DNA of 64,000 nucleotides from Lysinibacillus pakistanensis (GTDB lineage: Bacteria > Bacillota > Bacilli > Bacillales_A > Planococcaceae): positions 3,718,501-3,782,500 of the forward strand of contig NZ_CP126101.1 of the NCBI RefSeq assembly GCF_030123245.1, read 5' to 3'. Made by a program: the position numbers and the translations under genes. Shown one piece after another: positions 47,641 through 57,000 of this stretch. Positions within the stretch are counted from its first letter, which is position 1. Each line of letters opens with the position of its first letter. Under the pieces are notes generated by a model. It ran no database searches. It saw nothing but the letters and a program-made list of their open reading frames with translations, and had not been told where the DNA came from.

Positions 47641-48509
47641 GTTGATCTCTCCTTTCGCATTGCAAATAAACCTTGTGGACGGAAAATTAATACTATAGCC
47701 ATTAAAATCATATTGACCGCAAGCGATAATACCGGTACATAATAAGCCATAAAGCTACCTGCTAATCCGACTAAAATTGCCGCAAGTAGAGAGCCCGAAA
47801 AGCTGCCCATTCCTCCGATAACGACAACAATAAAGCCTAAAATCGCATATTCCATACCCATTTCAGCATAGATAACACCTGAATACGGAGCCATTAACAT
47901 GCCGCTAAGTGCCGCTAATGCTGCACCAACCATAAAGACATATAAAAATACTCGCTTTATATGAATCCCGAGTGCCTGTGCCATTTCTTTATCCTGTACA
48001 CCAGCCCGAACGATTAGCCCAATTTTTGTACGCTTCAACATGTACTGGAAAATACCGAAAATCACAAAACCTACTACAATAATAAATAATCGATATTTAA
48101 TGATAATAACGTCTCCAATTTCCCAGCTACCTGCTAAATAACTTGGCGTTTTCACTGCCACACCATTAGGTCCAAAGACAACTTTAATCATCTCTTGTAA
48201 CACAAGCATAAGCCCTAATGTAATTAAAATTTGCTGAATATGATTGCCATAAACAGGGGTAATAATTAATTTCTCTGTAATAAAGCCTAAAAGTGCACCT
48301 GTGACAACGGCTCCTATAAGGCCGATTAAAAAGCTCTCGGTGAACATATACGTAAATATCCCTGTATAAGCCCCCCAGACAAATAATCCACCATGTGCAA
48401 AGTTTAAAACATCCATTAATCCAAAAATTAACGTAAGACCAGCTGCCAGTAAAAAAATTAACATGCCCGTCGCTAGGCCATTAATGACTAAATTTACGAA
48501 TAGCTCCAA
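47637..48509 (-). CDS. branched-chain amino acid-type ABC permease LivH
   Basis: A 290-aa permease with eight to nine membrane helices. MDVLNFAHGGLFVWGAY and VVIGGMGSFSGSLLAAILVG are the diagnostic segments. It forms a heterodimer with LivM. The gene follows livF by 14 bases behind AGGAGG. Confidence 0.93.
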   Translation of the reverse strand: MELFVNLVINGLATGMLIFLLAAGLTLIFGLMDVLNFAHGGLFVWGAYTGIFTYMFTESFLIGLIGAVVTGALLGFITEKLIITPVYGNHIQQILITLGLMLVLQEMIKVVFGPNGVAVKTPSYLAGSWEIGDVIIIKYRLFIIVVGFVIFGIFQYMLKRTKIGLIVRAGVQDKEMAQALGIHIKRVFLYVFMVGAALAALSGMLMAPYSGVIYAEMGMEYAILGFIVVVIGGMGSFSGSLLAAILVGLAGSFMAYYVPVLSLAVNMILMAIVLIFRPQGLFAMRKERST

Positions 48510-48523
48510 TGAAATACACCTCC

Positions 48524-49231
48524 TTATCCTATTCCAAGATATTTTCTTTTTAGTTCTTCATTATGGATAAGATCCTGCATTTTACCTGAGTGAACCGTTC
48601 TCCCGTCATCAATTAATGTATACATTTCGCCAATTCGACTCGCCATAATAAAGTTTTGCTCTACAAGTACAATAGACGTTTGTTTCTTCATTTCCACGAT
48701 GGCCTCCATTACTTTCTCTACCATTATTGGCGCCAGCCCTTTGGAAGGCTCATCAATTAAAATTAACTTACTATCATTAATAAATGCCCTTGCCATGGAC
48801 AGCATTTGCTTTTGACCACCTGAAAGATGTCCGCCAGCCTTTTTCCAAAATTTCTTTAAATCAGGAAACAGCTCCAGCACATAATTTTGTCGCTCTAAGG
48901 TAACTGCATCCTCTTTGCGCATCGCCACTTTCATATTTTCCTCTACGGTTAAATCTGCAAAAATTCCTTGGTTTTCAGGCACATAACCTATACCTAATTT
49001 TGCCACTTTATAAGTAGGGCTTTTTTTAATAGAGTGTGAGTGGAATTTTACCTCTCCCTTTGAGGCAGGCGTTAATCCCATAATCGTTTTTAAAGTAGTC
49101 GTTTTCCCTGCTCCATTTCTTCCAAGTAGTACACTTACCTGACCTTCCTTTGCCTCAAAATTGACTCCCTGCAAAATATGGTATTGGCCAATATATGTGT
49201 GGACATCATTTAATTTCAGTAAGGTGTTCAT
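48524..49231 (-). CDS. ABC transporter ATPase LivF
   Basis: A 235-aa ATPase of the Liv importer. Walker A GRNGAGKTT, Q-loop ENQGIF, signature HLSGGQKQM, Walker B LILIDEPSKGLAP, H-loop LVEQN (Asn-side variant usual in LivF). It overlaps the 3' end of livG by 26 bases. Confidence 0.93.
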   Translation of the reverse strand: MNTLLKLNDVHTYIGQYHILQGVNFEAKEGQVSVLLGRNGAGKTTTLKTIMGLTPASKGEVKFHSHSIKKSPTYKVAKLGIGYVPENQGIFADLTVEENMKVAMRKEDAVTLERQNYVLELFPDLKKFWKKAGGHLSGGQKQMLSMARAFINDSKLILIDEPSKGLAPIMVEKVMEAIVEMKKQTSIVLVEQNFIMASRIGEMYTLIDDGRTVHSGKMQDLIHNEELKRKYLGIG

Positions 49232-49982
49232 CGTACAGACCCCCTAAATATGCATTTTGTACGGTTTCATTTTTCATAATGTCCTGTGGGGTTCCATCCG
49301 CAAGAAGCTGACCATTAAACAACACCATAATCGAGTCAGACAAATCTAGAATCATATCCATCTTGTGTTCAATAAGGAGAATGGTTTTATCCCCCTGGTT
49401 TTTTATTCTGCGAATGATCTCTAAAATCGTTGGTACTTCCTCTAAGGACATTCCGGCCGTTGGTTCATCAAGCAGAAGAATTTCTGTATCAAGTGCTAAC
49501 AACATAGCAATTTCTAGCTTTCTTTTTTCCCCATGAGACAGCATTGTTGCCAGGGCATCCCTTTTATTATCGAGTAAAACGAGTGTTAATAGCTCCTCTG
49601 CTTTTTCTGTAATCGCCTTATAGCTTTTATAATGGCGAAATAATTGGTAACGTACTTTCTCCTTTGATTGCACAGCCAAACGAACATTTTCTAAAACCGT
49701 CAAGTTTGGAAAAACATTAGTAATTTGAAACGATCGCCCTAGCCCCATACGCGTTCTTTCTATAGCCGATTTTTGTGCAAGTGATTGTCCCTTAAAATAG
49801 ACATCTCCAGTAGACGGCATTAATTCCCCACTGATTAAATTAAAAAAGGTTGTTTTACCAGCACCATTTGGTCCAATAATTGATTTCAAATGCTTTTCTG
49901 GCATATTAAAATTCACATGGTCTACAGCTATGTGTCCGCCAAAACGAATCGTTAAGTTTTCTGTTCGTAAAATAGGCTCCAT
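49206..49982 (-). CDS. ABC transporter ATPase LivG
   Basis: A 258-aa ATPase. Walker A GPNGAGKTT, GLGRSFQITNVFPNLTVLENV (Q-loop region), signature-like MLSHGEKRKLEIA (SHGE in place of SGGQ, common in LivG), Walker B ILLLDEPTAGM and H-loop LIEHKMD. The ATG at 49982 lies six bases after AAAGGAG; 12 more upstream codons are open but lack a ribosome site. Confidence 0.93.
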   Translation of the reverse strand: MEPILRTENLTIRFGGHIAVDHVNFNMPEKHLKSIIGPNGAGKTTFFNLISGELMPSTGDVYFKGQSLAQKSAIERTRMGLGRSFQITNVFPNLTVLENVRLAVQSKEKVRYQLFRHYKSYKAITEKAEELLTLVLLDNKRDALATMLSHGEKRKLEIAMLLALDTEILLLDEPTAGMSLEEVPTILEIIRRIKNQGDKTILLIEHKMDMILDLSDSIMVLFNGQLLADGTPQDIMKNETVQNAYLGGLYDEHLTEIK

Positions 49983-50084
49983 CGTATTCTCCTTTCTAAC
50001 ACTTCTATCGCTCTTCATCCATTCTGATTGAGATTAGATGAAGAGAGATGAAGAGAGACAGAATTATTTCTGTCTCCACCTTCA

Positions 50085-51329
50085 CTAATTCATAACTGGT
50101 GGTGCCGTTTCTTCAGGATTAAGCTCACGAATTAGTACTGGTACTGGATAATCTACACCCTCTTGTTTTTCAAGACGGATCGAATACATCGACTGTAATG
50201 CTTGATGGTCTTCTTCTCGGAATGTCATCGTTCCTTTTGGTGTTTCAAAGGACATCCCTTCCATAATACCGATTAGTTTTTTCGCATCTGCATCACCTTC
50301 TGATTTTTTCAGGGCCTCTACAATAGAGATTGCAGCTGACATTCCTCCTGGCGTAAATAAATCAGGAACCTCATTAAAGCGTTTTTGATGTTCCTCTACT
50401 AACCATTTATTCACATCATTTTGTGGTAATGTATGATAATACACTGAGAAGCCTTCCATACCTATTAACGGATTCATAAAATTAAGTGCGATAATATCTG
50501 GTGCACCTGTAGAAATTTTAATGCCCTTCTCTTGGATTTTTAGATCGGCAATTTGATTCCAAGGTGAGTTAGCCCCTGCCCATACAACAAATAAATAATC
50601 TGGTTTTGCATCAATTACTTTTTGCAAATTCGATGTGAAATCTGTTGCCGCTGGATCAGCATATTCCTCTAAGACTATATCCGCACCTAGCTTTTCCGCC
50701 GCTGTCTTAAATGCATTCACCCCGTCCCAGCCAAAAGAATAATCTGGTGCAAAAGTGGCAATCTTAACACCCTTTCCAGCGATCGCTGCGGCAGCTGCAT
50801 AAGCATCCTGAGAAGAATTTCGACCAGTTCGGAAAATATAGTCATTAAATTCTGAGCCCGTAATACTATCCGCTACCGCAGGCTCTACAACCATGATTTT
50901 TTCATATTCTTCCGCAAGTGGTAGTACTGCCAGCGTATCACCTGAGCTGGAGGAGCCAACTAAGAAATCCACCTTGTCATCCTCCAATAACTTTGTCGCC
51001 TTTTGTACTGCAACCTCTGGCTTTGTTTCTGTATCTTCATAAACAATCTCTATTTTCTTTCCGTTAACCTCCATCGTACCGTCTGTAGCATATTCAATCC
51101 CTAAATCAAACCCACGCTGTGTTTGTTTCCCATATGACTCAAGAGCCCCCGTCAATGACGCAAGTACACCAATTTTAATAGTGCCACCTTCTTCAGAAGT
51201 TCCCTTTGCATCATTCTCTGAATCCATATCATCCGTTGAACTATCCTTCAATCCCTCTCCATTACAAGCAACTATCATGATTGTGAACATCATTAACAGC
51301 ACAAATAACCAATATCTCTTCATCCTCAA
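50085..51329 (-). CDS. Liv-type substrate-binding lipoprotein
   Basis: A 414-aa extracytoplasmic receptor for the importer. The lipoprotein signal ends IVACN (cysteine at about residue 22), then an Asp/Ser/Glu-rich linker and the type I periplasmic-binding fold (GTIKIGVLASLTGALESYGKQ, EDDKVDFLVGSSSSGDTLAV, DYLFVVWAGAN). First gene of the operon. A cre-like site sits just upstream of its start, suggesting CcpA control. The ligand is not known. Confidence 0.92.
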   Translation of the reverse strand: MRMKRYWLFVLLMMFTIMIVACNGEGLKDSSTDDMDSENDAKGTSEEGGTIKIGVLASLTGALESYGKQTQRGFDLGIEYATDGTMEVNGKKIEIVYEDTETKPEVAVQKATKLLEDDKVDFLVGSSSSGDTLAVLPLAEEYEKIMVVEPAVADSITGSEFNDYIFRTGRNSSQDAYAAAAAIAGKGVKIATFAPDYSFGWDGVNAFKTAAEKLGADIVLEEYADPAATDFTSNLQKVIDAKPDYLFVVWAGANSPWNQIADLKIQEKGIKISTGAPDIIALNFMNPLIGMEGFSVYYHTLPQNDVNKWLVEEHQKRFNEVPDLFTPGGMSAAISIVEALKKSEGDADAKKLIGIMEGMSFETPKGTMTFREEDHQALQSMYSIRLEKQEGVDYPVPVLIRELNPEETAPPVMN

Positions 51330-51351
51330 ACCCCTTTCATAATGAGCTAAA

Positions 51352-51367
51352 TAGAAAGCGCTTTCGT
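51352..51367 (-). promoter_or_regulatory. cre-like (CcpA) site
   Basis: A palindrome GAAAGCGCTTTC (51354-51365) within TAGAAAGCGCTTTCG matches the cre consensus WTGNAANCGNWNNCW at all but two defined positions. It lies about 25 bases before the start of the binding-protein gene, in the promoter or early leader. This would allow carbon catabolite repression of the operon. Confidence 0.6.
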
Positions 51368-51413
51368 TGCTATGTCATCACTATATAAAAGTCCAGTTAC
51401 AAATTAGTTACAA

Positions 51414-51444
51414 GATAATAGGCTCAATATTTGAGCCTATTATC
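51414..51444. promoter_or_regulatory. perfect 14-base dyad in the divergent promoter region
   Basis: GATAATAGGCTCAA and TTGAGCCTATTATC are exact reverse complements separated by TAT. Neither side carries a T tract, so it is more likely an operator than a terminator. It sits between the divergent Liv operon and the aldo/keto reductase gene. A GC-rich repeat core like that at 12105 follows at 51446-51482. Confidence 0.55.
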
Positions 51445-51598
51445 TCTGCGACGAAAGTGAAGCGGAGCGCAACGGCAGCAATAAATCTCTTCAGTAGTTT
51501 TATATAAATTTTATATTAATTCATTATTAATAATATATTATCCATGTTAAAATCTGGTCTTTATAATGAAGATATCACTTTTAAAAGGGGGAACTAGG

Positions 51599-52588
51599 AT
51601 GGAGTTTAGTAAACTTGGCAATAGCGGATTAACAATTAGCAAGATTGCATACGGAAATTGGATAAATCATGGGGGTAAAGTAGATGAGGATACTGCAAAA
51701 GAGTGTGTTAAAGCAGCACTAGATGTCGGTATAACAACATTCGATACTGCTGATGTTTATTCAGACACTAAAGCTGAAGAAATACTTGGCAGGTCTTTAC
51801 AAGGTATACGACGCGAGAGCATTGAACTATGTACAAAGGTGTGTCATCCGATTGGAACTGGGCAAAACGATAAAGGTTTATCTCGAAAACATATTCTAGA
51901 AAATTGTCATGCATCTCTGCGTCGGTTACAGACCGACTATATAGATGTCTATTATGCACACAGATTTGACCCAACTACTCCTCTTGAAGAAACGATGCTA
52001 GCATTCGCAGATCTTGTAAGACAAGGTAAAGTGCTTTATATCGGTGTAAGTGAGTGGACAGCAGAACAAATCACCCGTGGTGCAGCACTTTCAATGGAAT
52101 TGAATATTCCGCTCATCGCTAGCCAACCCCAGTATTCAATGTTGTGGAGAGTTATCGAAAGCGATGTGATACCAACCTGTCAGCGTGAGGGACTTGGGCA
52201 AGTAGTATGGTCACCTCTTGCACAAGGTGTTCTCACTGGAAAATATCTACCCCGAAAACCAGTACCAACTCAATCACGTGCTAATTCTCTTGCTGGCAAA
52301 CCATTTTTTCATAAACTTGCACAACGTTGGATGAACGACAATGTGCTCACTGCTATCCAAAAGCTTAAACCTATTGCACAAGAGATTGATCTTACCCTCG
52401 CTCAACTCGCAGTAGCTTGGGTATTACAAAACCAGAACGTTTCCTCAGCAATTATCGGAGCCTCGAGCCCAGAACAGGTTAGAGAGAATGCGCTCGCTTC
52501 TGGTGTCAAGATAGACATTGAAATAATGAATCAAATTGACAAAATATTAGAAGGTTGCGTTGAGTACGATCCGAGTAAAACAGGTTAA
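51599..52588 (+). CDS. aldo/keto reductase
   Basis: A 329-aa NADPH-dependent TIM-barrel reductase, close to the potassium-channel beta-subunit-like AKR group. The catalytic tetrad is visible: Asp and Tyr in FDTADVYSDTKAEEILG, Lys in ELCTKVCHP, His in YIDVYYAHRFD. Cofactor-site GASSPEQVRENALASGV is near the end. The ATG at 51599 follows AAGGGGG by about seven bases; an ATG at 51566 has no ribosome site. It is divergent from the Liv operon and may share its control. Confidence 0.92.
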   Translation: MEFSKLGNSGLTISKIAYGNWINHGGKVDEDTAKECVKAALDVGITTFDTADVYSDTKAEEILGRSLQGIRRESIELCTKVCHPIGTGQNDKGLSRKHILENCHASLRRLQTDYIDVYYAHRFDPTTPLEETMLAFADLVRQGKVLYIGVSEWTAEQITRGAALSMELNIPLIASQPQYSMLWRVIESDVIPTCQREGLGQVVWSPLAQGVLTGKYLPRKPVPTQSRANSLAGKPFFHKLAQRWMNDNVLTAIQKLKPIAQEIDLTLAQLAVAWVLQNQNVSSAIIGASSPEQVRENALASGVKIDIEIMNQIDKILEGCVEYDPSKTG

Positions 52589-52684
52589 GTTTGCACATGA
52601 CTTTACCAGAAATATATATAAATCTTTGAAGTCTTCCTTTAATACTTAAGTTAAATTAGAATTCTTCCTTTCTAATTTTTTAGT

Positions 52685-52716
52685 GCCCATCCCATTAAGA
52701 TGGGCTTTTATTTTTG
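52685..52716 (+). terminator. Rho-independent terminator of the aldo/keto reductase gene
   Basis: GCCCATC (52685-52691) and GATGGGC (52699-52705) form a stem followed by TTTTATTTTT. It overlaps the end of the convergent LysR gene. Confidence 0.88.
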
Positions 52717-53613
52717 GTGATCAAATTGGAAAATCGAATACACCTCTCTAACAACTGTTAAGAAATGATCTACTACTGCAGATTTTTCATCTTCTCTCCA
52801 TCCAACATATAGATTTACTTTTGGTGTAGTCTCTTGGATTTTTTTATAGATTACCCCAGGACGTTTATAACTTTCCACCGATGATGGAACGACAGAAACT
52901 CCCATTCCTGTTGCAACTAAATTAACAATAGTTTGCATTTGAATTGCTTCTTGAACAACATTTAAACTTACACCATGCTCCCAAAAGTAGCTAATAATTA
53001 AATCATAAAAATTTGGACCCATTTGACGTGGAAACAAAATAAATGGTTCATCAATTAACAATTGGAGTGGAATTTCGGGCAATGAGGCGAAAGGGTGATC
53101 TTGATGTAAAACCAGTCTTAAAGATTCTTCAGAACAAACTTCAGAAGATAGTATTCCATTGTTCTGTTTAGAACGAATAAATCCAATTTGAATTTGTTTC
53201 TCATAAAGTGCTTTTAATTGCTGCTCCGTTGTCATTTCACGTAATACAAGATGGATTTTAGGAAAGCGTTCTCGAAATTTATTAAGCACTTCTATAACAA
53301 TTTCTGTGGAATCGACAAAACCGATGATTAAGTTCCCTATTTTCCCTTCAGCTGCAAGTTGTGTTTCTTTTATGGTTCTTTCTAATTGAAACAGTGTTTG
53401 TTGAGATCCTTCTAAAAATACCTTCCCAGCATCTGTAAGTTCAACCATTCTTTTTGTGCGATGAAAAAGTTGAACTCCTAATTCTTCTTCTAATTTACGA
53501 ATTTCTTGGCTTAGAGGAGGTTGTGCCATCCTAAGACGTTCTGCTGCACGACTAAAATTCAATTCTTCTGCGACCATTATAAAATATCGCATTTTCCTAA
53601 TATCCATTTTCAT
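52708..53613 (-). CDS. LysR-family transcriptional regulator
   Basis: A 301-aa regulator. The N-terminal winged HTH reads MRYFIMVAEELNFSRAAERL, then QPPLSQEIRKLEEELGVQLFHRTKR. The effector domain begins at about residue 92 (GNLIIGFVDSTEIV). It has features of the CatR/BenM-like group that responds to small aromatic or organic acids. Start at 53613 after GAAGGG, or two codons later. Convergent to the aldo/keto reductase gene; its target may be that gene or the Liv operon. Confidence 0.9.
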   Translation of the reverse strand: MKMDIRKMRYFIMVAEELNFSRAAERLRMAQPPLSQEIRKLEEELGVQLFHRTKRMVELTDAGKVFLEGSQQTLFQLERTIKETQLAAEGKIGNLIIGFVDSTEIVIEVLNKFRERFPKIHLVLREMTTEQQLKALYEKQIQIGFIRSKQNNGILSSEVCSEESLRLVLHQDHPFASLPEIPLQLLIDEPFILFPRQMGPNFYDLIISYFWEHGVSLNVVQEAIQMQTIVNLVATGMGVSVVPSSVESYKRPGVIYKKIQETTPKVNLYVGWREDEKSAVVDHFLTVVREVYSIFQFDHQK

Positions 53614-53842
53614 CTATCCCTTCTACTAAAATTCAATAAGGACTTTTCTTTTATTATCATTTAGGAACTTAGTATTTTCGCAGCCATGCTTTTTATGTTT
53701 TACAGCTCTTTGGTACTAGGAGAGGAAGATATAAATCCGCCTGTATTTCTTGTTTTCGGTAGGAAAGACAAACTGTTTCATCAATATGCCTATATTCTAA
53801 ATGAAAAGTTGCCATCAATTGCTGTTTCAAAAAATGAAAAAG

Positions 53843-54061
53843 CTAAAGGTAGTCAACAATATCCTCTAGCATTTCATCCGAGTTATTAATTTTTTCATAG
53901 TCTGGAGTCTTGCCCATACCTGGAAGATCAATATAAATTCGCTTCCAACCATTTCTTTCTATCAATTTCGCCTTGGCGTAATTGCGTCCGGATTTTGAAT
54001 TGTGCCCGCACAATTCATTCCTTTGAAAATCCGTGACATCCGCCGGAGGCTTTATCTTCAT
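53843..54061 (-). pseudogene. chimeric relic: repeat sequence fused to an alpha/beta hydrolase fragment
   Basis: The 72-codon frame has two origins. About 32 residues (MKIKPPADVTDFQRNELCGH to GRNYAKAK) are a translation of a DNA repeat. The remaining 40 (ERNGWKRIYIDLPGMGKTPDY, then SDEMLEDIVDYL) resemble the region before the nucleophile of an alpha/beta hydrolase. The frame stops at 53843 before any nucleophile elbow, and the sequence downstream to 53650 looks decayed. No separate ribosome site is convincing. Confidence 0.6.
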
Positions 54062-54066
54062 TCAGT
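53955..54066 (-). repeat. interspersed repeat with GACATCCGCCGGAGG and CGCCTTGGCG cores
   Basis: A GC-rich stretch in AT-rich surroundings with short palindromes (CCGCCGG, GTGCCCGCAC, CGCCTTGGCG). The CGCCTTGGCGTAATTG part matches CAATTACGCCAAGGCG at 12198-12213, and TTTATCTTCATTCAG matches 12082-12096. It therefore belongs to a repeat family with at least two traces in this window. Confidence 0.55.
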
Positions 54067-54072
54067 AATTTT

Positions 54073-57000
54073 TTAACCTATAATTAAGTCATAAACAACC
54101 ATCGTTGATTCCATTGGCGTTGTATTAAGTTCTTTTTTTAATTGTTGCACACATTTTTGGTACCATTTTAATGCAAGAGAGCGGTTTTGTAATTGATAGT
54201 AACTATACATTAATAGCCGATAGCCCTCTTCCCATAATGCATCCTCTCGCAGCATTTTTTCCGCATAAAAAATGGCTTGTTTATAGTTTTGTTGTCTCGT
54301 CGCATTTTGCGCTAATCTTTCTAGTACTTCAATATATAACGATTGCAGCTTTTCACGATCCTGAATGAGCCAATCTAACTGCTTTTTTTCGGCATAGAGT
54401 ACATCTGTATAACTTATTTCAGCAAGTAAAAGCCATTCGTTTGATAATTGTGGATCAAACTCCTCCATTCCTAACTCATAATAATAGAGAAAGCGTTCAA
54501 CATCGATCTGCAAAAAATGAATATGCTGTAATTGATACATATTATTTTTTCGCTGAATAAAAAAGCTATCTTGACGGGCATTTCGATTTGGCTCAAGGAC
54601 CTTTAATAAAGCGTTTAATACTACTTTAAAATCTCGGTCTAGTGAATCAGCCTTCCGCTCTGGCCATAATGCCTGAGCAATCTCTTCCTTTGGTGTATAC
54701 CTATTTCGGTGACAGTATAAATAGACGAAGAGCTCCTTCGATTTATCGCGCTGCCATTCTTTATCCTCTAACTTTCGATCCTTTCTAATTAAGTCTAAAC
54801 TTCCTAAAAAATTTACCTGCACCTCATCTTGCGGATAAACAATACTTTCCTCTACTTGAAAATAGCGACGCATTGCCAAAATAGCCACATTTTCACCATC
54901 ACATTTTTTACTATATTGTAAAAGTTCATAAAATATCATCCTATTGAATGGCCCGAGAATAGTTTTTCTCTGTAAAAAATACTCATAACCATTTGACATA
55001 CATATTTGAGCAAACTGCTGAAAATTCACATTAAATTGCAAGGCATTATTTTCATAAAAAGCAATAATCGAATGATAAAATAAAACATGCATCTCCCCAT
55101 TTCGATCGCCACAGTCTAGAAATAATTGCTGAGCCTTCCGCAATAATTGCTGTGCCCGCTCAAATTCATGCTGAGAAAGAATGATCTTCACCTCTGCAAT
55201 TAATATAAGAGCGGTCATCCAAGTATCCTGAACCTGCTCCGTTTCCTGTAAGCCAAGTGCTACATATTTTTTAGCTGATAGGATATCTCCTTGCGCATGT
55301 TTAACAATCGCTAAACCCATAAATGGTTCAGCTTTCACGCGTGAAATATTAATCGTATTCATCAATGTAAGGGCTTTCTCATAAGCCTCGCAAGCCCCCT
55401 GATAGTCTGGAAAATCTATTAATAGTAAAGCATGTGCTTTTCGAATATAACCAACAGCCTCAATAAAAATAGACCTTTCACGTTGCCCTCTACGAATCCC
55501 AAGCTGAGCAGCATACCAAGCATCCGTGCCCAGACCTAATAGCGCATAGACAAATGATACTAACAGCTCACTTTCTCTATGTGTCGCTACAAGCTGTGGC
55601 GGTAATTCCAATCTTTTTGCAAGTAAATACTTTGCCTCCAGTAACTTTCCCGTTCTTAACAATATTCGAACATCGACATTCGCTCTTTGTAGCACTTCCT
55701 CTGTCAAAGCAACCTCCTCCGTAAATATTTGTGCACCTTTTGCTTTTCCTAAATTCACTAAATTTTCAGTATATTGTCGTTGCAATTCTAGCAGTTCTTC
55801 ATTGTTTAACGGTGTCTGGTTCGCTAATTCTAATGCTCTTTTTAAATGCGGCTCTGCTAATGCTGGCTGGATTGTATCGAGATAAATATGTGCTAATCCT
55901 GCCTGTGCCTTCGTCATAAAGAGATAGTCATTTTTATGTTTCGCTATTTCCGAACACCATTCGTACGCTTGCTTTGCTTTTTCATAATACGCACGATAGC
56001 GATGGCATTCGCCCTCAAAAAAATATAATTTATAGTATTTCGTTTTTTCCTCGGCAGTAAAACGATAGATTTTTTCTAATAGCCACTCAAACTGGCCAGC
56101 CCGTATAAGGTCTTCAGCATAATTTTGTAATAGTTCACCACAAAAATAGTGATCATTCGTTCTAAATGCATGATAGAGAACTGCATGTATATTGTTTTGT
56201 TTTACATAATACAATGCTGCTTGTTTATGTAATGCAATATATTTTAAAGAGTCTTGTTGCCATTTTAGCTCCAAAAATCGACTAAACAAGGCATGGAAAC
56301 GATATAATCCATCCGTTGTCATTGGTTGAATAAATAGGTGCCGTTGTACAAATTGTTTTAACGCCTCCGCTACCTCCAAGCCATAAAAGCGGGCAATGAA
56401 TTCCTCTGAGAAAGTAGGAAAAATCGCCAAGCTTAATAATACTTCTTGCTCAAATGCTGTCATCTTTAAAAAAACTTCCTCCGATAAATAAGCAAAAAGA
56501 TCATTTGTAGATATGTTTAACCATTGATCTAATGTCTCATTGTTCCATTGTTCTGCCAATAAGGAAATACTAATTGCCCAACCTTCTGTAATTTCTAAAA
56601 CTTTAGAAATTTCATCCTTTACTAAGTGCACATCTACATAATCCTCGAAAAAAACAGCAATTTCCTCCGAAGAAAATGCTAATTCTGCTTCAGAAATAAC
56701 GAGTAATTTTTTTTGTAGCTTTAGTTTTCTTGTAATATCCCAATTTGGCAAAGTTCTAGAAGCGATAAAGAAATGAGTATTTGGAGGTGAAAACTCTATT
56801 ATTTTTTCCATAACATAATTAATATGAAATTCATGGTCCACTTGATGGTAGTCGTCTATGACAATTAAAATCGATTCTTCGATTTCACATAAGCTATTAA
56901 CAAATAATTTATACAAGCGATTAAGTTCTTCTATTTTCGGAAAGCGTGATAATTGATTCCATGCATCAAATTCTTGACCGAAACCCGGAACAACTCGTTT

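Noticed and set aside
53686..53889. 67-aa plus-strand frame between the LysR gene and the regulator
   Set aside because: No ribosome site; opposite to the decayed hydrolase relic.
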